Shown: positions 37,031 to 47,401 of the stretch, one piece after another | Numbering within the stretch: position 1 is the first letter of the stretch | How the letters are laid out: every line of letters begins with the position of its first letter | NCBI RefSeq assembly: GCF_001447995.1 | Contig: NZ_LDPE01000001.1 | Location: 496,001-560,000, forward strand | Length of the DNA stretch: 64,000 nt | DNA from: Maribacter dokdonensis DSW-8 | GTDB lineage: Bacteria; Bacteroidota; Bacteroidia; Flavobacteriales; Flavobacteriaceae | Reading direction: 5' to 3' | Program-made: the position numbers and the translations under genes | Notes under the pieces: generated by a model | What the model saw: the letters and a program-made list of their open reading frames with translations, nothing else | Databases searched by the model: none | Told to the model about the DNA's origin: nothing

Positions 37031-38203
37031 ATGAGTAAAGATATCGTACAAATATTTGACACTACTTTAAGAGATGGAGAACAAGTACCTGGCTGCAAAC
37101 TAGACAGGGAACAAAAATTGGTCATCGCTGAACGCCTAGATATTTTGGGTGTAAATGTGATTGAGGCCGGTTTTCCCGTATCTAGTCCAGGAGATTTCCA
37201 ATCTGTGGAAGCTATATCCAAACTTGTAAAAAATGCAACTGTTTGTGGCTTAACAAGAGCGGTAAAAAATGACATTGAAGTAGCCGCGGAAGCACTTAAG
37301 TATGCCAAAATGCCCAGAATACATACAGGTATAGGCACATCTGATTCTCATATAAAATTCAAGTTCAACTCAAATAGGGACGCTATAATAGAACGTGCAG
37401 TGGCTGCGGTCAGTTATGCCAAAACTTTTGTAGAAGATGTTGAATTCTATGCTGAAGATGCCGGTAGAACGGACAATGAGTTTTTAGCACGTGTATGTGA
37501 AGCCGTAATAAAGGCAGGAGCCACTGTATTGAATATACCTGATACCACTGGTTATTGTTTGCCCGATGAATACGGAGCAAAAATGAAATACCTTCGTGAA
37601 AACGTAAAAGGAATTGAGAAAGCAACACTTTCTTGCCATTGCCACAACGATTTAGGTTTAGCGACCGCCAATTCAATTGCAGGTGTCATCAATGGTGCCA
37701 GACAAATAGAATGCACCATAAACGGAATTGGAGAAAGAGCTGGTAATACTTCTTTAGAAGAAGTGGTCATGATTATGCGTCAGCACCCGGATTTAAATTT
37801 AGACACCAGTATAAACAGCAAATTGTTATACGACACTAGCTTAATGGTTTCCAATAAAATGGGAATGATGGTTCAACCGAACAAAGCAATTGTTGGAGCC
37901 AATGCCTTTGCCCACAGTTCTGGAATTCACCAAGATGGAGTAATTAAAAATAGGGAGACCTATGAAATTATAGACCCTGCAGATGTAGGTGTCACAGAAT
38001 CTTCAATTGTGTTGACCGCCAGAAGTGGTAGAGCAGCCTTGGCCTATAGAGCAAAAATTGTGGGTTACGAATTAACCAAAACACAACTAGACCAAGTATA
38101 CCAAGAGTTCTTGAAATATGCCGACGTTAAAAAAGAGGTGAAAGACGATGACATTCATCAAATAATTGAGACCTCAAAAATAGATTTACAAAGTATAAGC
38201 TAA
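37031..38203 (+). CDS. leuA: 2-isopropylmalate synthase, short form
   Basis: 390 aa. The HMGL-like TIM barrel carries [14 protein letters not shown], the [10 protein letters not shown] metal-binding motif and [14 protein letters not shown]. It stops after the small subdomain, lacking the roughly 120-residue C-terminal leucine-sensing domain of the long LeuA. Homocitrate or citramalate synthase are alternative readings, but the leuB gene 2 nt downstream supports leucine synthesis. leuC and leuD are not adjacent. Confidence 0.9.
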   Translation: MSKDIVQIFDTTLRDGEQVPGCKLDREQKLVIAERLDILGVNVIEAGFPVSSPGDFQSVEAISKLVKNATVCGLTRAVKNDIEVAAEALKYAKMPRIHTGIGTSDSHIKFKFNSNRDAIIERAVAAVSYAKTFVEDVEFYAEDAGRTDNEFLARVCEAVIKAGATVLNIPDTTGYCLPDEYGAKMKYLRENVKGIEKATLSCHCHNDLGLATANSIAGVINGARQIECTINGIGERAGNTSLEEVVMIMRQHPDLNLDTSINSKLLYDTSLMVSNKMGMMVQPNKAIVGANAFAHSSGIHQDGVIKNRETYEIIDPADVGVTESSIVLTARSGRAALAYRAKIVGYELTKTQLDQVYQEFLKYADVKKEVKDDDIHQIIETSKIDLQSIS

Positions 38204-38205
38204 TT

Positions 38206-39324
38206 ATGCATTTAGATATTGCTGTTTTAGAGGGAGATGGTATTGGACCAGAGGTTGTTGCACAATCTATAAAGTGCCTGCGTTCTGTTGAAGAAACTTT
38301 TGGGCATAGTTTTACATTTAAGAACGGTCTAATTGGTGCATCAGCCATTAAGCAGACAGGCAGCCCTTTACCTAAAGAAACTTTAAAACTTTGCAAAAGT
38401 ACAGATGCTACTCTTTTTGGTGCTTTGGGCCTTCCTGAATTTGATGACAATCCTAAAGCCAAAGTATGGCCAGAACAAGGTCTTTTGAAATTACGGAAAA
38501 AATTAGGGCTGTTTGCCAATATTAGACCCGTAAAGGTGTTCCCTTCATTGGTAAGGCAATCACCACTTTCAAAGACACAAGTTCAAAATACCGACCTAAT
38601 TATTTTCAGGGAATTATCAGGCGGAATCTATTATGGTAACAAATCCAATGATGAGGATAAAAATTCAGCAACGGACACTTGTACCTACACTGAGTCTGAA
38701 ATCAGTAGGATAGCCCACCTAGCCTTCAAATCTGCCAGGTCTAGAAAGAAGAAGGTAACATTGGTAGACAAGGCTAATGTTCTTGAAACATCTCGTTTAT
38801 GGAGACGCGTAGTTCGTGCTATTTCAGAAAGTTATCCAGATGTGGAATTGAATTGCCTATTTATTGATAATGCTGCGGTTCAGATGATTTTAAACCCATC
38901 ACAGTTCGATGTTATTTTGACCGACAATATGTTTGGCGATATACTATCTGACCAAGGAAGCGTTATTGCCGGATCTATTGGGTTACTGCCTTCTGCTTCA
39001 GTTGGGCTAGAGCATGCCATGTTTGAACCTATTCATGGATCTTACCCTGATGCAGCCGGTAAAAACATTGCAAATCCAGTAGCCTCTATTTTAAGCGTCG
39101 CAATGCTATTGCAACATTTTAAAATGAACGAGGAATCTGATGCAGTAGTAGCAGCGGTCTTAAAATCTTTTTCTAAAAAAATAGTAACACCAGATATATT
39201 AGGAAGCTCTAAATATGGGACCAATTATGTTGGTGACTTTATTGCTGATAACATTATGGAATTAGATGGTAGTTTTAATATTAACGATGAAAACATAGGC
39301 TTAGGTAAATCTACCATTATTTAA
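38206..39324 (+). CDS. leuB: 3-isopropylmalate dehydrogenase
   Basis: 372 aa. Begins DIAVLEGDGIGPEV and contains the substrate site residues in LLKLRKKLGLFANIRPV, FRELSGGIYYG, DKANVLE, and the metal-binding DNMFGDILSDQ. GSYPDAAGKNIANP binds the nicotinamide cofactor. Oxidatively decarboxylates 3-isopropylmalate with NAD. Two nt separate it from leuA, implying translational coupling. Confidence 0.96.
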   Translation: MHLDIAVLEGDGIGPEVVAQSIKCLRSVEETFGHSFTFKNGLIGASAIKQTGSPLPKETLKLCKSTDATLFGALGLPEFDDNPKAKVWPEQGLLKLRKKLGLFANIRPVKVFPSLVRQSPLSKTQVQNTDLIIFRELSGGIYYGNKSNDEDKNSATDTCTYTESEISRIAHLAFKSARSRKKKVTLVDKANVLETSRLWRRVVRAISESYPDVELNCLFIDNAAVQMILNPSQFDVILTDNMFGDILSDQGSVIAGSIGLLPSASVGLEHAMFEPIHGSYPDAAGKNIANPVASILSVAMLLQHFKMNEESDAVVAAVLKSFSKKIVTPDILGSSKYGTNYVGDFIADNIMELDGSFNINDENIGLGKSTII

Positions 39325-39325
39325 G

Positions 39326-40549
39326 CTACTCATTATTTAATTGGGTCACCAATTCATTGAACTCCTTTTTAAATTCAATATACTTCTCCCCTGTTGCCGG
39401 TCCGTTGAAACCGGTATGAATTTTCCTAATATTACCTTTTTTGTCGATAAAAATGGTTGTGGGATACGACAGCACATGATTAAGCATAGGTAGTTTTTCT
39501 TGAGCTTTAAATTTATCGTAAGTACCGTATTGCGCAAGTAAAATTGGGTAACCCACCCCTATTCTATCTTTTAGACGCTGAATGCCTTTAAAGGCTTTAT
39601 CTTCTGTTTTTGCCGACTCAAAAGCTAGCCCTATGACTTCTATATCTTTATTTTCAGCCATATATTCCACTAGAAACTTTGTTTCATCTAGACAATTTGG
39701 GCACCAGGTTCCCATTAATTGCACAATAACGACCTTGTTATGAAATCTATCATCTGACAATGAAACCTTATCGCCATTACTATCCGGAAAGGTAAATGCC
39801 AATTTATCATAACCTTCGTTCAAAAATGTAAGTGAATCTGGATCCGGAAGTTCAAAATCATCATTTCTAGTAGCCACAAATGGCTCTTTAAAATGATTTC
39901 CAGAATAGAAAACACCATTCATACTAGAGTCCGTAACTTTTGCGGTAAACAGAAAAGCATGGGCACCATCAAATGCAGATAATTTAAGAGAATCGCCATC
40001 CATTACACCATCTAAAAACCTATAGTCTCCCGTAGTAGTTCTAAACGTTCCGGTTACCTTATGTCCTTCCTGTAAAAAAATACCTTTACCTACGTATTCT
40101 TCTTCCAAATTAGGACTAAAATAAGTTTCCCATATGCCGGTTACGTTCTCCTTACCTTTCTTATTTGCAACCTTAAACCTTTCATTAACACCATGAATTG
40201 CCTTAAAAGGAACTATTCTATCTAGACTTTCTTTAATAAATTGCCCCTCAATGGTACTATCTGTAAAAGTGCCCGCCAAATATCCTTCAAAAACCGGTGT
40301 ATACATAAAAATAGAATCTCCCTTAACTTCCACTTCATCTATTCGTATAACTTCATCGGCATTTATAATATTCATTTCATAATCACCATTTATGTTCTTT
40401 TCAACTTTTAAGTTAAAAGGTAACACTTGGTTATCCATTACTTCTAGCTCAACTAACCAATTGCCCTCAGCTAAGTTTTTAACCACCTTTTCTTCTTTAC
40501 AACCTACTAATACCATGAACACAAAAAGTACTGCAATACTTATTCTCAT
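39326..40549 (-). CDS. Thioredoxin-fold lipoprotein (TlpA type)
   Basis: 407 aa. Lipobox MVLVGC. A beta-rich N-terminal part of about 250 residues, unlike DUF4369 in detail, precedes a TlpA-like thioredoxin domain with the active site GTWCPNC. The conserved cis-Pro region is LSYPTTIFIDKKG. Likely a periplasmic thiol oxidoreductase. It ends 1 nt from the convergent leuB gene. Confidence 0.85.
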   Translation of the reverse strand: MRISIAVLFVFMVLVGCKEEKVVKNLAEGNWLVELEVMDNQVLPFNLKVEKNINGDYEMNIINADEVIRIDEVEVKGDSIFMYTPVFEGYLAGTFTDSTIEGQFIKESLDRIVPFKAIHGVNERFKVANKKGKENVTGIWETYFSPNLEEEYVGKGIFLQEGHKVTGTFRTTTGDYRFLDGVMDGDSLKLSAFDGAHAFLFTAKVTDSSMNGVFYSGNHFKEPFVATRNDDFELPDPDSLTFLNEGYDKLAFTFPDSNGDKVSLSDDRFHNKVVIVQLMGTWCPNCLDETKFLVEYMAENKDIEVIGLAFESAKTEDKAFKGIQRLKDRIGVGYPILLAQYGTYDKFKAQEKLPMLNHVLSYPTTIFIDKKGNIRKIHTGFNGPATGEKYIEFKKEFNELVTQLNNE

Positions 40550-40626
40550 ATTTTATTATTTAAAGAACTTCTAATAAACAATTAAAAAGGCAGAATTAAA
40601 AATTAAAATAAAGACTTCATAGCTTA

Positions 40627-40657
40627 TTGAATGTATTAGGGCATTGTTTTATCTTTG
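40627..40657 (+). promoter_or_regulatory. Promoter of pheT
   Basis: A -33 TTG (40627-40629), 20-nt spacer and -7 TATCTTTG (40650-40657), followed by GCGG: a textbook Bacteroidota promoter, 19 nt before the start codon. Confidence 0.78.
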
Positions 40658-40676
40658 CGGCCTATAAATGTTTTGA

Positions 40677-43106
40677 ATGAAAATATCATATAACTGGCTT
40701 AAACAGTTCATACAAATAGATTGGGAATCACAAAAAACCGGTGAACTTTTAACGGATTTGGGTTTAGAGGTCGAAGGAATTGAAAAATTTGAATCTGTAA
40801 AAGGCGGATTAAAAGGTATTGTTGTAGGACACGTTTTAAGTTGTGAAAAGCATACAAACGCCGATAAACTTAAGGTGACCAAGGTTGACATAGGTCTAGA
40901 TGCCCCTGTACAAATTGTTTGCGGAGCTAAAAACGTAGCTGCCGGGCAAAAAGTACCTGTAGCTACTATAGGCACTACACTTTATACTTCGGAGGGTGAA
41001 GCATGGACCATTAAAAAAGGTAAAATAAGGGGCGAAGAAAGTTTTGGTATGATATGCGCCGAAGACGAACTAGGTCTTGGTGATAGCCATGATGGAATTA
41101 TGGTTTTAGAAAAGGACCTAAAACCTGGTACACCTTGTGCCGATATCTTTGCTATTGAAGAAGACGAAGTATTCGAAATTGGCTTAACACCTAACCGTGC
41201 AGACGCCATGAGCCATTTTGGTGTTGCAAGAGACCTTAAAGCAGGCTTAAAACAAAAAGAAATCACTAAAGAACTGATCACCCCTTCTACTAGTCATTTT
41301 AATATTAATGACCGATCATTAAAAATTGATGTAGATGTAGTTAAAACCGAATTAGCTCCTCGTTATTGCGGAATTACGATTAGCAATCTAATCATACAGC
41401 CCTCTCCTACTTGGTTACAGAATAGATTAAAAGCCATAGGATTAACTCCTAAAAACAATGTAGTAGATGCTACCAATTACGTACTACACGAGCTTGGGCA
41501 ACCTTTGCACGCTTTTGATGCAGCTAAAATAAAAGGCAATAAGATCATTGTTCAAACCTTAGCTAAAGGCACTAAGTTTACCACTTTGGACGGAGTTGAA
41601 AGAACACTACATGAAGACGATTTAATGATTTGTGACACCGAAAAGCCATTGTGCTTGGCAGGCGTTTTTGGCGGTTTGGGTTCTGGTGTAACTGAAGAAA
41701 CAACGTCTATTTTCTTAGAGAGCGCCTATTTTAACCCCGTATCTATTAGAAAATCAGCAAAAAGACACGGCCTTAACACTGATGCTTCGTTTAGGTTTGA
41801 GCGTGGTATTGACATTGAAAATGTGGAGTACAGCTTAAAACGTGCAGCACTTTTAATCAAAGAAATTGCAGGAGGAGAAATTACCTCTGACATTTATGAC
41901 CTCTACCCTAAGAAACACCCTAATTTTGAAGTGTTTCTTGCTTTTGAAAAAATCAATAAGTTAATTGGACAAGAAATTCCTCAAGATACCATAAAATCTA
42001 TCTTGGCTTCTTTGGACATTAAGGTAAAGAACGTAACTGAAGCCGGCATGGGTCTTGAAGTACCTTCTTACAGAGTAGACGTACAAAGACAAGTTGATGT
42101 TATTGAAGAAATTTTAAGGGTATATGGTTACAACAACGTTGCATTTAGCCAAAAACTAAACGCCTCTATTGCAACCACTACCGCTGCTGCAGACCATAAA
42201 ATACAAAGCACCATTGGTAATTCACTGGCATCTAAAGGTTATAATGAAATTTTAACCAATAGCTTGACCAACCCTGAATATACTACATTAATTGAATCTG
42301 ATGAAGATGAACATAGGTCAATTGAAATCATTAACCCTTTAAGCGGTGACCTATCAATTTTAAGAAGAACATCTTTATTTTCAGCATTGGAAGCTGCTAG
42401 CTACAACATAAACCGTAGACGAGCCAGTCTTAAATTATTCGAGTTCGGAAAAACATATTATGCAAAAGGTGATAAAAGAATTGAGCCTAAATACCTTAGC
42501 ATCTTATTAACCGGGAATACTGCACCGGATAGCTGGACAAGTAAAACAATGGCAACTAATTTTTTCGAATTAAAATCAATTGTCCAATCAGTACTATTAA
42601 GATTGGGGTTAGACAATTTAAAAAGTGAACCTACATCTTCCCCTATCTTTTCAGAGGGGCTAACATTTACCTTTAAGAAGAACTCGTTGGTATCATTTGG
42701 ATTGGTTAAAAAGTCCATATTAAAACATTTTGACATTAAGCAAGATGTATTATTTGCGGACTTTGACTGGGGCACTATTTTAAAGCAAATTAATACCACG
42801 CCCGTAAAGTACAAGGAAATCCCTAAACATCCTGAAGTAAAAAGGGATTTTGCCCTTCTACTTGATCAAAAAGCTACATATCGTGAACTGCATGAACTTG
42901 CTTTCAGTGCAGAAAGAAAATATTTAAAGGATATGACCTTGTTTGATGTGTACGAAGGAAAAAATTTACCGGAAGGGAAAAAATCCTATGCCGTAAGCTT
43001 TACCTTGCAAGATGACAAGAGTACTTTGACCGAAAAGCAAATAGAAAAAATTATGTCAAAGCTACAAAATAGCTACGAACGTAATTTAGGAGCCAGCCTA
43101 AGGTAA
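40677..43106 (+). CDS. pheT: Phenylalanyl-tRNA synthetase beta subunit
   Basis: 809 aa. Domains in order: N-terminal helix with KISYNWLKQFI, the EMAP-II-like tRNA-binding domain (about 40-155; VVGHVLSCEKHTNADKL), B3/B4 editing region, B5 domain, catalytic-like core and the C-terminal anticodon-binding FDX-ACB domain (KEIPKHPEVKRDFALLLD). Works as an (alpha beta)2 enzyme with PheS, which is not in the window. It is transcribed alone from its own promoter, immediately adjacent to a convergent fasciclin gene. Confidence 0.98.
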   Translation: MKISYNWLKQFIQIDWESQKTGELLTDLGLEVEGIEKFESVKGGLKGIVVGHVLSCEKHTNADKLKVTKVDIGLDAPVQIVCGAKNVAAGQKVPVATIGTTLYTSEGEAWTIKKGKIRGEESFGMICAEDELGLGDSHDGIMVLEKDLKPGTPCADIFAIEEDEVFEIGLTPNRADAMSHFGVARDLKAGLKQKEITKELITPSTSHFNINDRSLKIDVDVVKTELAPRYCGITISNLIIQPSPTWLQNRLKAIGLTPKNNVVDATNYVLHELGQPLHAFDAAKIKGNKIIVQTLAKGTKFTTLDGVERTLHEDDLMICDTEKPLCLAGVFGGLGSGVTEETTSIFLESAYFNPVSIRKSAKRHGLNTDASFRFERGIDIENVEYSLKRAALLIKEIAGGEITSDIYDLYPKKHPNFEVFLAFEKINKLIGQEIPQDTIKSILASLDIKVKNVTEAGMGLEVPSYRVDVQRQVDVIEEILRVYGYNNVAFSQKLNASIATTTAAADHKIQSTIGNSLASKGYNEILTNSLTNPEYTTLIESDEDEHRSIEIINPLSGDLSILRRTSLFSALEAASYNINRRRASLKLFEFGKTYYAKGDKRIEPKYLSILLTGNTAPDSWTSKTMATNFFELKSIVQSVLLRLGLDNLKSEPTSSPIFSEGLTFTFKKNSLVSFGLVKKSILKHFDIKQDVLFADFDWGTILKQINTTPVKYKEIPKHPEVKRDFALLLDQKATYRELHELAFSAERKYLKDMTLFDVYEGKNLPEGKKSYAVSFTLQDDKSTLTEKQIEKIMSKLQNSYERNLGASLR

Positions 43107-43679
43107 CTACAACATTTTTTCAGGAACAAAAACGGTATCAATCTCATGAATGATGCCGTTTGATTGATTTGAGTCTGCCGTAGTAATCATAGCATGATTA
43201 CCAAATTTATCGGTTAAGACAATATCAATACCTTGCATTGAAGCCGTAATTTCATCGCCTTGTATGGTCGTAAATTTAGCTATGCCATTTCCTCTACACA
43301 TTGCTTTAAGTATACTAGATGCCGATAATTTATCTGCAATGATATGATAAGAAAGCATTGCCTTTAAGGTCCTTTTATTTTCCGGATCAAACAATTTATC
43401 CAATGTTGATTTTGAAAGTTTTTCAAATGCGAGATTAGAGGGCGCAAAGACAGTAAATTCCCCATTATAATTTAAGACTTTATCCAAATTAACCGCTCTT
43501 AATGCATTTAACAAACTAGAATGGTTTTCAAAGCTTTCCGTTCGTTCTAAAATAGATTTTTCCGAAGGTAATTTTGAAATTAAATTATCGAACTTAAATT
43601 CAATTGCATTGTCCTGCGCATGCATACTAAACCCAAAAAATAGGGCACACAGGGACACGAGGGATGTCCATTTTTTCAT
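43107..43679 (-). CDS. Exported fasciclin-domain protein
   Basis: 190 aa with a signal peptide cleaved after SMHA. One FAS1 domain: FTVFAPSNLAFEKL (H1 motif region) and the late NGIIHEIDTVFVP. FAS1 domains mediate adhesion or ligand binding. The stop codon directly abuts that of the convergent pheT, with no room for a separate terminator. Confidence 0.88.
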   Translation of the reverse strand: MKKWTSLVSLCALFFGFSMHAQDNAIEFKFDNLISKLPSEKSILERTESFENHSSLLNALRAVNLDKVLNYNGEFTVFAPSNLAFEKLSKSTLDKLFDPENKRTLKAMLSYHIIADKLSASSILKAMCRGNGIAKFTTIQGDEITASMQGIDIVLTDKFGNHAMITTADSNQSNGIIHEIDTVFVPEKML

Positions 43680-43854
43680 AATAGCTGGTTCTTAAGGGGC
43701 AAATGTTCTAAAAATCGACGAACGGGTCAATTTCATCGTCAATATACAATTTGAACCCATTTGCACCTAGTTCAAATTATCGAAAAAACAAATTTTAACA
43801 TTTTATTAACTTTTAATTAAGTTGAACAGAATTTACATGAAAACACTAATTACT

Positions 43855-43862
43855 TAATTTTG
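43855..43862 (+). promoter_or_regulatory. -7 box ahead of the membrane protein gene at 43887
   Basis: TAATTTTG matches TAnnTTTG. It overlaps a possible TTG start (43860), which argues that translation begins at ATG 43887 instead. No clear -33 element is seen. Confidence 0.4.
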
Positions 43863-43886
43863 AGTGTATTGCTTAAAAAAGAATAT

Positions 43887-44609
43887 ATGTTACTGCCTAA
43901 AACAAATATTGAACAGAAGCTATCTTCTATTAAAAAGAAACGAATTTTAGCTGAAGACATAGACCTTAAACAAGTGTATTCCATATTATCCAATCTTGAT
44001 AATGAATTAGATAGAATAGAGAACAATGTAATTATTGGTAATGGCGTTGCGAACAATAAATTCAATATTGATTTATTGAACAGTGACAAGATTTATCACA
44101 TCAAAGAAATTAAACAGATATGTATAGATTATCGATTACGTTTTCTTGATACCAAGTATTTTAAAGGCACTATACCAGCTGAAGGGCTTTCAAAAATTAA
44201 AGCCCTTGAAAAAGAACACGATACGGAAATCAAGGGTTTTAAAATTATTGCTCCTTCTAAGCTATTTAAGTTAGAGGATAAAGATGATCCACTATTGTTT
44301 GCCCCTATTGGAAATGGCTATTACTATTTAATACACCAATGGGGCAATGACCTTCATCCTTTTAGAAAATTATTAATGTGGCCTTTTAAAAACATGGCGA
44401 ACCTTATCATACTAGTATTACTAATTAGTTTCCTAGTTACTTTAATGATCCCAAACGGTCTATTTTCCAAATCAAGTACAAACGCTCAATTTTGGATTCT
44501 TTATTTCTTCATGTTTAAATGTATAGCCTCTGTAGTTATTTTTTATGGCTTTGCATTAGGTAAAAACTTTAGTCCTGCTATATGGAACAGCAAATATTAT
44601 AACAGTTAA
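43887..44609 (+). CDS. Conserved flavobacterial membrane protein of unknown function
   Basis: About 240 aa. A soluble N-terminal domain (about 1-165; contains KIYHIKEIKQICIDYRLRFLD and FAPIGNGYYYLIHQWG) is followed by two C-terminal membrane helices. The frame reaches back to TTG 43860; ATG 43887 is preferred because a -7 box overlaps the TTG. The family is common in Flavobacteriaceae in my recollection, but no function is known. Confidence 0.65.
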   Translation: MLLPKTNIEQKLSSIKKKRILAEDIDLKQVYSILSNLDNELDRIENNVIIGNGVANNKFNIDLLNSDKIYHIKEIKQICIDYRLRFLDTKYFKGTIPAEGLSKIKALEKEHDTEIKGFKIIAPSKLFKLEDKDDPLLFAPIGNGYYYLIHQWGNDLHPFRKLLMWPFKNMANLIILVLLISFLVTLMIPNGLFSKSSTNAQFWILYFFMFKCIASVVIFYGFALGKNFSPAIWNSKYYNS

Positions 44610-44621
44610 ACCAGTTAAATT

Positions 44622-45743
44622 TTAATTGACAAATATGGTTTGAGGTATACCGGAGACGTCTATATTATCTATCAATTTAAAATCGGGCGAAGGTGTTATT
44701 CTTAGTACACCTCCTTCATTGTTCGCTCCCCTTTTTTGATAACCAATTAGCATGTAATTGTTCTTATCATCATATGCAATAGCCGTTGTACCAGCTATAT
44801 TATATTTTACATTTAATTCAGAATCCGATAAAAAGTTCTCAAACAAATAAACTACAGTTCCGTTCCTATTAAAATCATAGGTAGCTGGCACTTCTTTAAT
44901 AGCTGCATTTGGCATGTATTTTTGAAAATAAAATTTACCATCATTACCAATATGATAATCCTGAGTAGAAATAAATCCCGGTGCTGTATCTTCCCAATAG
45001 GTAGTATAGACCTTATCTAAGGTCATTGGATCAATTATCGTATGCAATTCAGGATAACTCACTATTATTTCACCAGAATCATTCTTAAACAACCTTAACG
45101 CGTCATAACCTAAATCTACATTGACCATTTCATCTAAGGTACTTAAGTCTATTACCAATAAATGATATTCATTGGACACAAATTCATTTAAAGTTAAAAC
45201 AAAAAGTTTGCCCGAGGATTCCACAATATCTACAGGTTTATTATCAATGATAACCTCTGAGAAAGCTGAAGGATTGTCCAAAGAACTTACCCTTACTACA
45301 TAATGTTTGTCCTTACCCGCCAAATCTACTTCATATGCAGCAAACACATTATCTTCATTATAAGTTACAGAAGCTACGCTAACATCACAGGCATTTAAAT
45401 CATTGAACAGCCGAACTGAACCAGAAGTCTGATTTTCTGAATTATACCATTGTAAAGCAGCTTCGCAATTGGCTGTATAAAAATACCCTAAGCCATTTAC
45501 AGATTTTATTTTTATAGCACTTGTAGGTATATTGCCTAAAGAGACTACTTCACTTTCCGTAGCCAAATTACCCTCATTATCGCGCACAATAACGGCATTC
45601 ACGTTATCGTTCGTTTTTAAAAAGACCGTATAGTCTACAGCTATATTAGTTGATGTTTCTTCTTGTTGCTCATTGGTAGATTTATCGCAGGCAACGAAAC
45701 TTAAGGCCAGCACAAAGCAGGCCACAAAATTGTAGGTTTTCAT
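44622..45743 (-). CDS. Hypothetical lipoprotein, propeller-like
   Basis: 373 aa. Lipobox SFVAC, then a Glu/Thr-rich linker and about 320 residues of repeated beta segments (DKHYVVRVSSLDNPS, YHLLVIDLSTLDEM, NNYMLIGYQKRG) suggestive of a beta-propeller. No catalytic signature seen. It lies 35 nt downstream of the ABC-F gene and may share its transcript. Confidence 0.65.
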   Translation of the reverse strand: MKTYNFVACFVLALSFVACDKSTNEQQEETSTNIAVDYTVFLKTNDNVNAVIVRDNEGNLATESEVVSLGNIPTSAIKIKSVNGLGYFYTANCEAALQWYNSENQTSGSVRLFNDLNACDVSVASVTYNEDNVFAAYEVDLAGKDKHYVVRVSSLDNPSAFSEVIIDNKPVDIVESSGKLFVLTLNEFVSNEYHLLVIDLSTLDEMVNVDLGYDALRLFKNDSGEIIVSYPELHTIIDPMTLDKVYTTYWEDTAPGFISTQDYHIGNDGKFYFQKYMPNAAIKEVPATYDFNRNGTVVYLFENFLSDSELNVKYNIAGTTAIAYDDKNNYMLIGYQKRGANNEGGVLRITPSPDFKLIDNIDVSGIPQTIFVN

Positions 45744-45778
45744 AAAACATTGATTTGGGTTAATCTATTATTCTATGC

Positions 45779-47401
45779 TTAAACAGCGTACATTTTATTA
45801 CGCTGGTCTTTTAATGCCTTGTCAGACATATATTCATCAAACGTAGAATATCTATCAATGTTGCCTTTTGGAGTCAATTCTATAATTCTATTTGCCACAG
45901 TTTGAGCAAATTCGTGATCATGTGTTGTAAAAAGCACCGTTCCTTTAAAGTTCTTCAAAGAGTTGTTAAAAGCTGTAATACTTTCAAGATCCAAGTGGTT
46001 TGTTGGCTCATCCAACATTAATACATTAGCACGCATTAACATCATTCTACTTAACATACAACGAACTTTTTCACCTCCTGAAAGTACCGTACATTTTTTA
46101 AGTGCCTCTTCTCCACTAAACAACATTTTACCTAAAAAACCTCTAATATAAACCTCTTCTCTTTCCTCCTCGGTTTTGGCATACTGGCGCAACCAGTCTA
46201 CAAGGTTAATGTTATCTGTAAAGAAATCAGAATTATCTGCTGGCAAGTATGATTGAGTGGTAGTAACACCCCACTGGTAAGATCCTTTATCAGCCTTTTT
46301 ATTACCGTTTATAATTTCATAGAATGCAGATGTTGCTCTAGAATCCCTAGATATAATAGCAACTTTATCTCCCTTAGCCAGGTTTATATTAATATTATTG
46401 AACAACACCTCTCCTTCTTCCGTAGAAGCGGAAAGACCTTCAACGTTCAAAATTTGATCACCTGCTTCTCTTTCCCTATCAAATATAATTGCCGGATATC
46501 TACGGCTAGACGGTTTAATATCATCAACCTTTAACTTGGAAAGCATTTTTTTACGTGAAGTTGCTTGTTTACTTTTTGCAACGTTTGCACTAAATCGAGA
46601 AATAAACTCCTGTAATTCTTTTGCTTTTTCTTCAGCCTTCTTGTTTTGCTGTGCACGTTGGCGAGCAGCTAACTGACTACTTTCATACCAAAAAGTATAA
46701 TTACCTGAGTATAGGTTTAGTTTACCAAAATCTATATCTCCTATGTCTGTACATACCGTATCTAAAAAGTGACGGTCATGACTCACTACTATTACCGTAT
46801 TCTCATAATCTGCCAAGAAATTCTCTAACCAACTAATTGTTTCATAATCCAAGTCGTTGGTAGGCTCATCCATAATCAGCACATCTGGATTACCAAATAA
46901 CGCCTGTGCCAACAACACTCGTACTTTTAGTTTAGAATCTAACTCTGACATTAGGGTATAATGCATATCGGCATTAATACCAAGGTTAGAAAGTAGGGCG
47001 GCCGCATTACTATCTGCATTCCAACCGTTCATTTCCTCAAACTTCACTTGTAACTCCCCTATTCTATCTGCATTCTTATCATCATAATCAGCATAAAGAG
47101 CGTCTATTTCTTTTTTGATTTCATACAGTGGTTTATTACCCATAACCACAGCTTCTAAAACCGTATATTCATCTGCAGAGTTGTGATTTTGCTCCAGTAT
47201 AGACATTCTTTTACCAGGCTCCAAATGTACATGACCAGAAGTTGGATCGATCTGTCCTGCCAATATCTTTAAAAATGTAGACTTACCAGCTCCGTTAGCA
47301 CCAATAATACCATAACAATTACCTTGCGTAAAGGCAACGTTTACTTCATCAAATAAAACTCTTTTCCCAAATTGTACAGAAAGATTAGAAACAGATAACA
47401 T
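45779..47401 (-). CDS. ABC-F family ATPase (YbiT-like) with one degenerate ATP site
   Basis: 540 aa, soluble, two ABC domains joined by a charged helical linker (about 240-300) with no membrane segments. ABC-F proteins bind the ribosomal E site and affect translation. NBD1 has an intact Walker A (GANGAGKST, 34-42) and DEPTNDLD, but its signature region reads MSELDSKLKVR rather than LSGGE. NBD2 has an intact LSGGEKVR and DEPTNHLD, but its P-loop region reads ISRDSRATSAFY with no GKS/T. The two lesions fall in the same composite ATP site, so only one site should be canonical. Minus-strand -7 box TATTTTTG at 47434-47427. Confidence 0.9.
   Translation of the reverse strand: MLSVSNLSVQFGKRVLFDEVNVAFTQGNCYGIIGANGAGKSTFLKILAGQIDPTSGHVHLEPGKRMSILEQNHNSADEYTVLEAVVMGNKPLYEIKKEIDALYADYDDKNADRIGELQVKFEEMNGWNADSNAAALLSNLGINADMHYTLMSELDSKLKVRVLLAQALFGNPDVLIMDEPTNDLDYETISWLENFLADYENTVIVVSHDRHFLDTVCTDIGDIDFGKLNLYSGNYTFWYESSQLAARQRAQQNKKAEEKAKELQEFISRFSANVAKSKQATSRKKMLSKLKVDDIKPSSRRYPAIIFDREREAGDQILNVEGLSASTEEGEVLFNNININLAKGDKVAIISRDSRATSAFYEIINGNKKADKGSYQWGVTTTQSYLPADNSDFFTDNINLVDWLRQYAKTEEEREEVYIRGFLGKMLFSGEEALKKCTVLSGGEKVRCMLSRMMLMRANVLMLDEPTNHLDLESITAFNNSLKNFKGTVLFTTHDHEFAQTVANRIIELTPKGNIDRYSTFDEYMSDKALKDQRNKMYAV

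Noticed and set aside
38127..38519. A 130-codon minus-strand frame over leuA/leuB
   Set aside because: Overlaps two convincing genes and encodes nothing recognisable.
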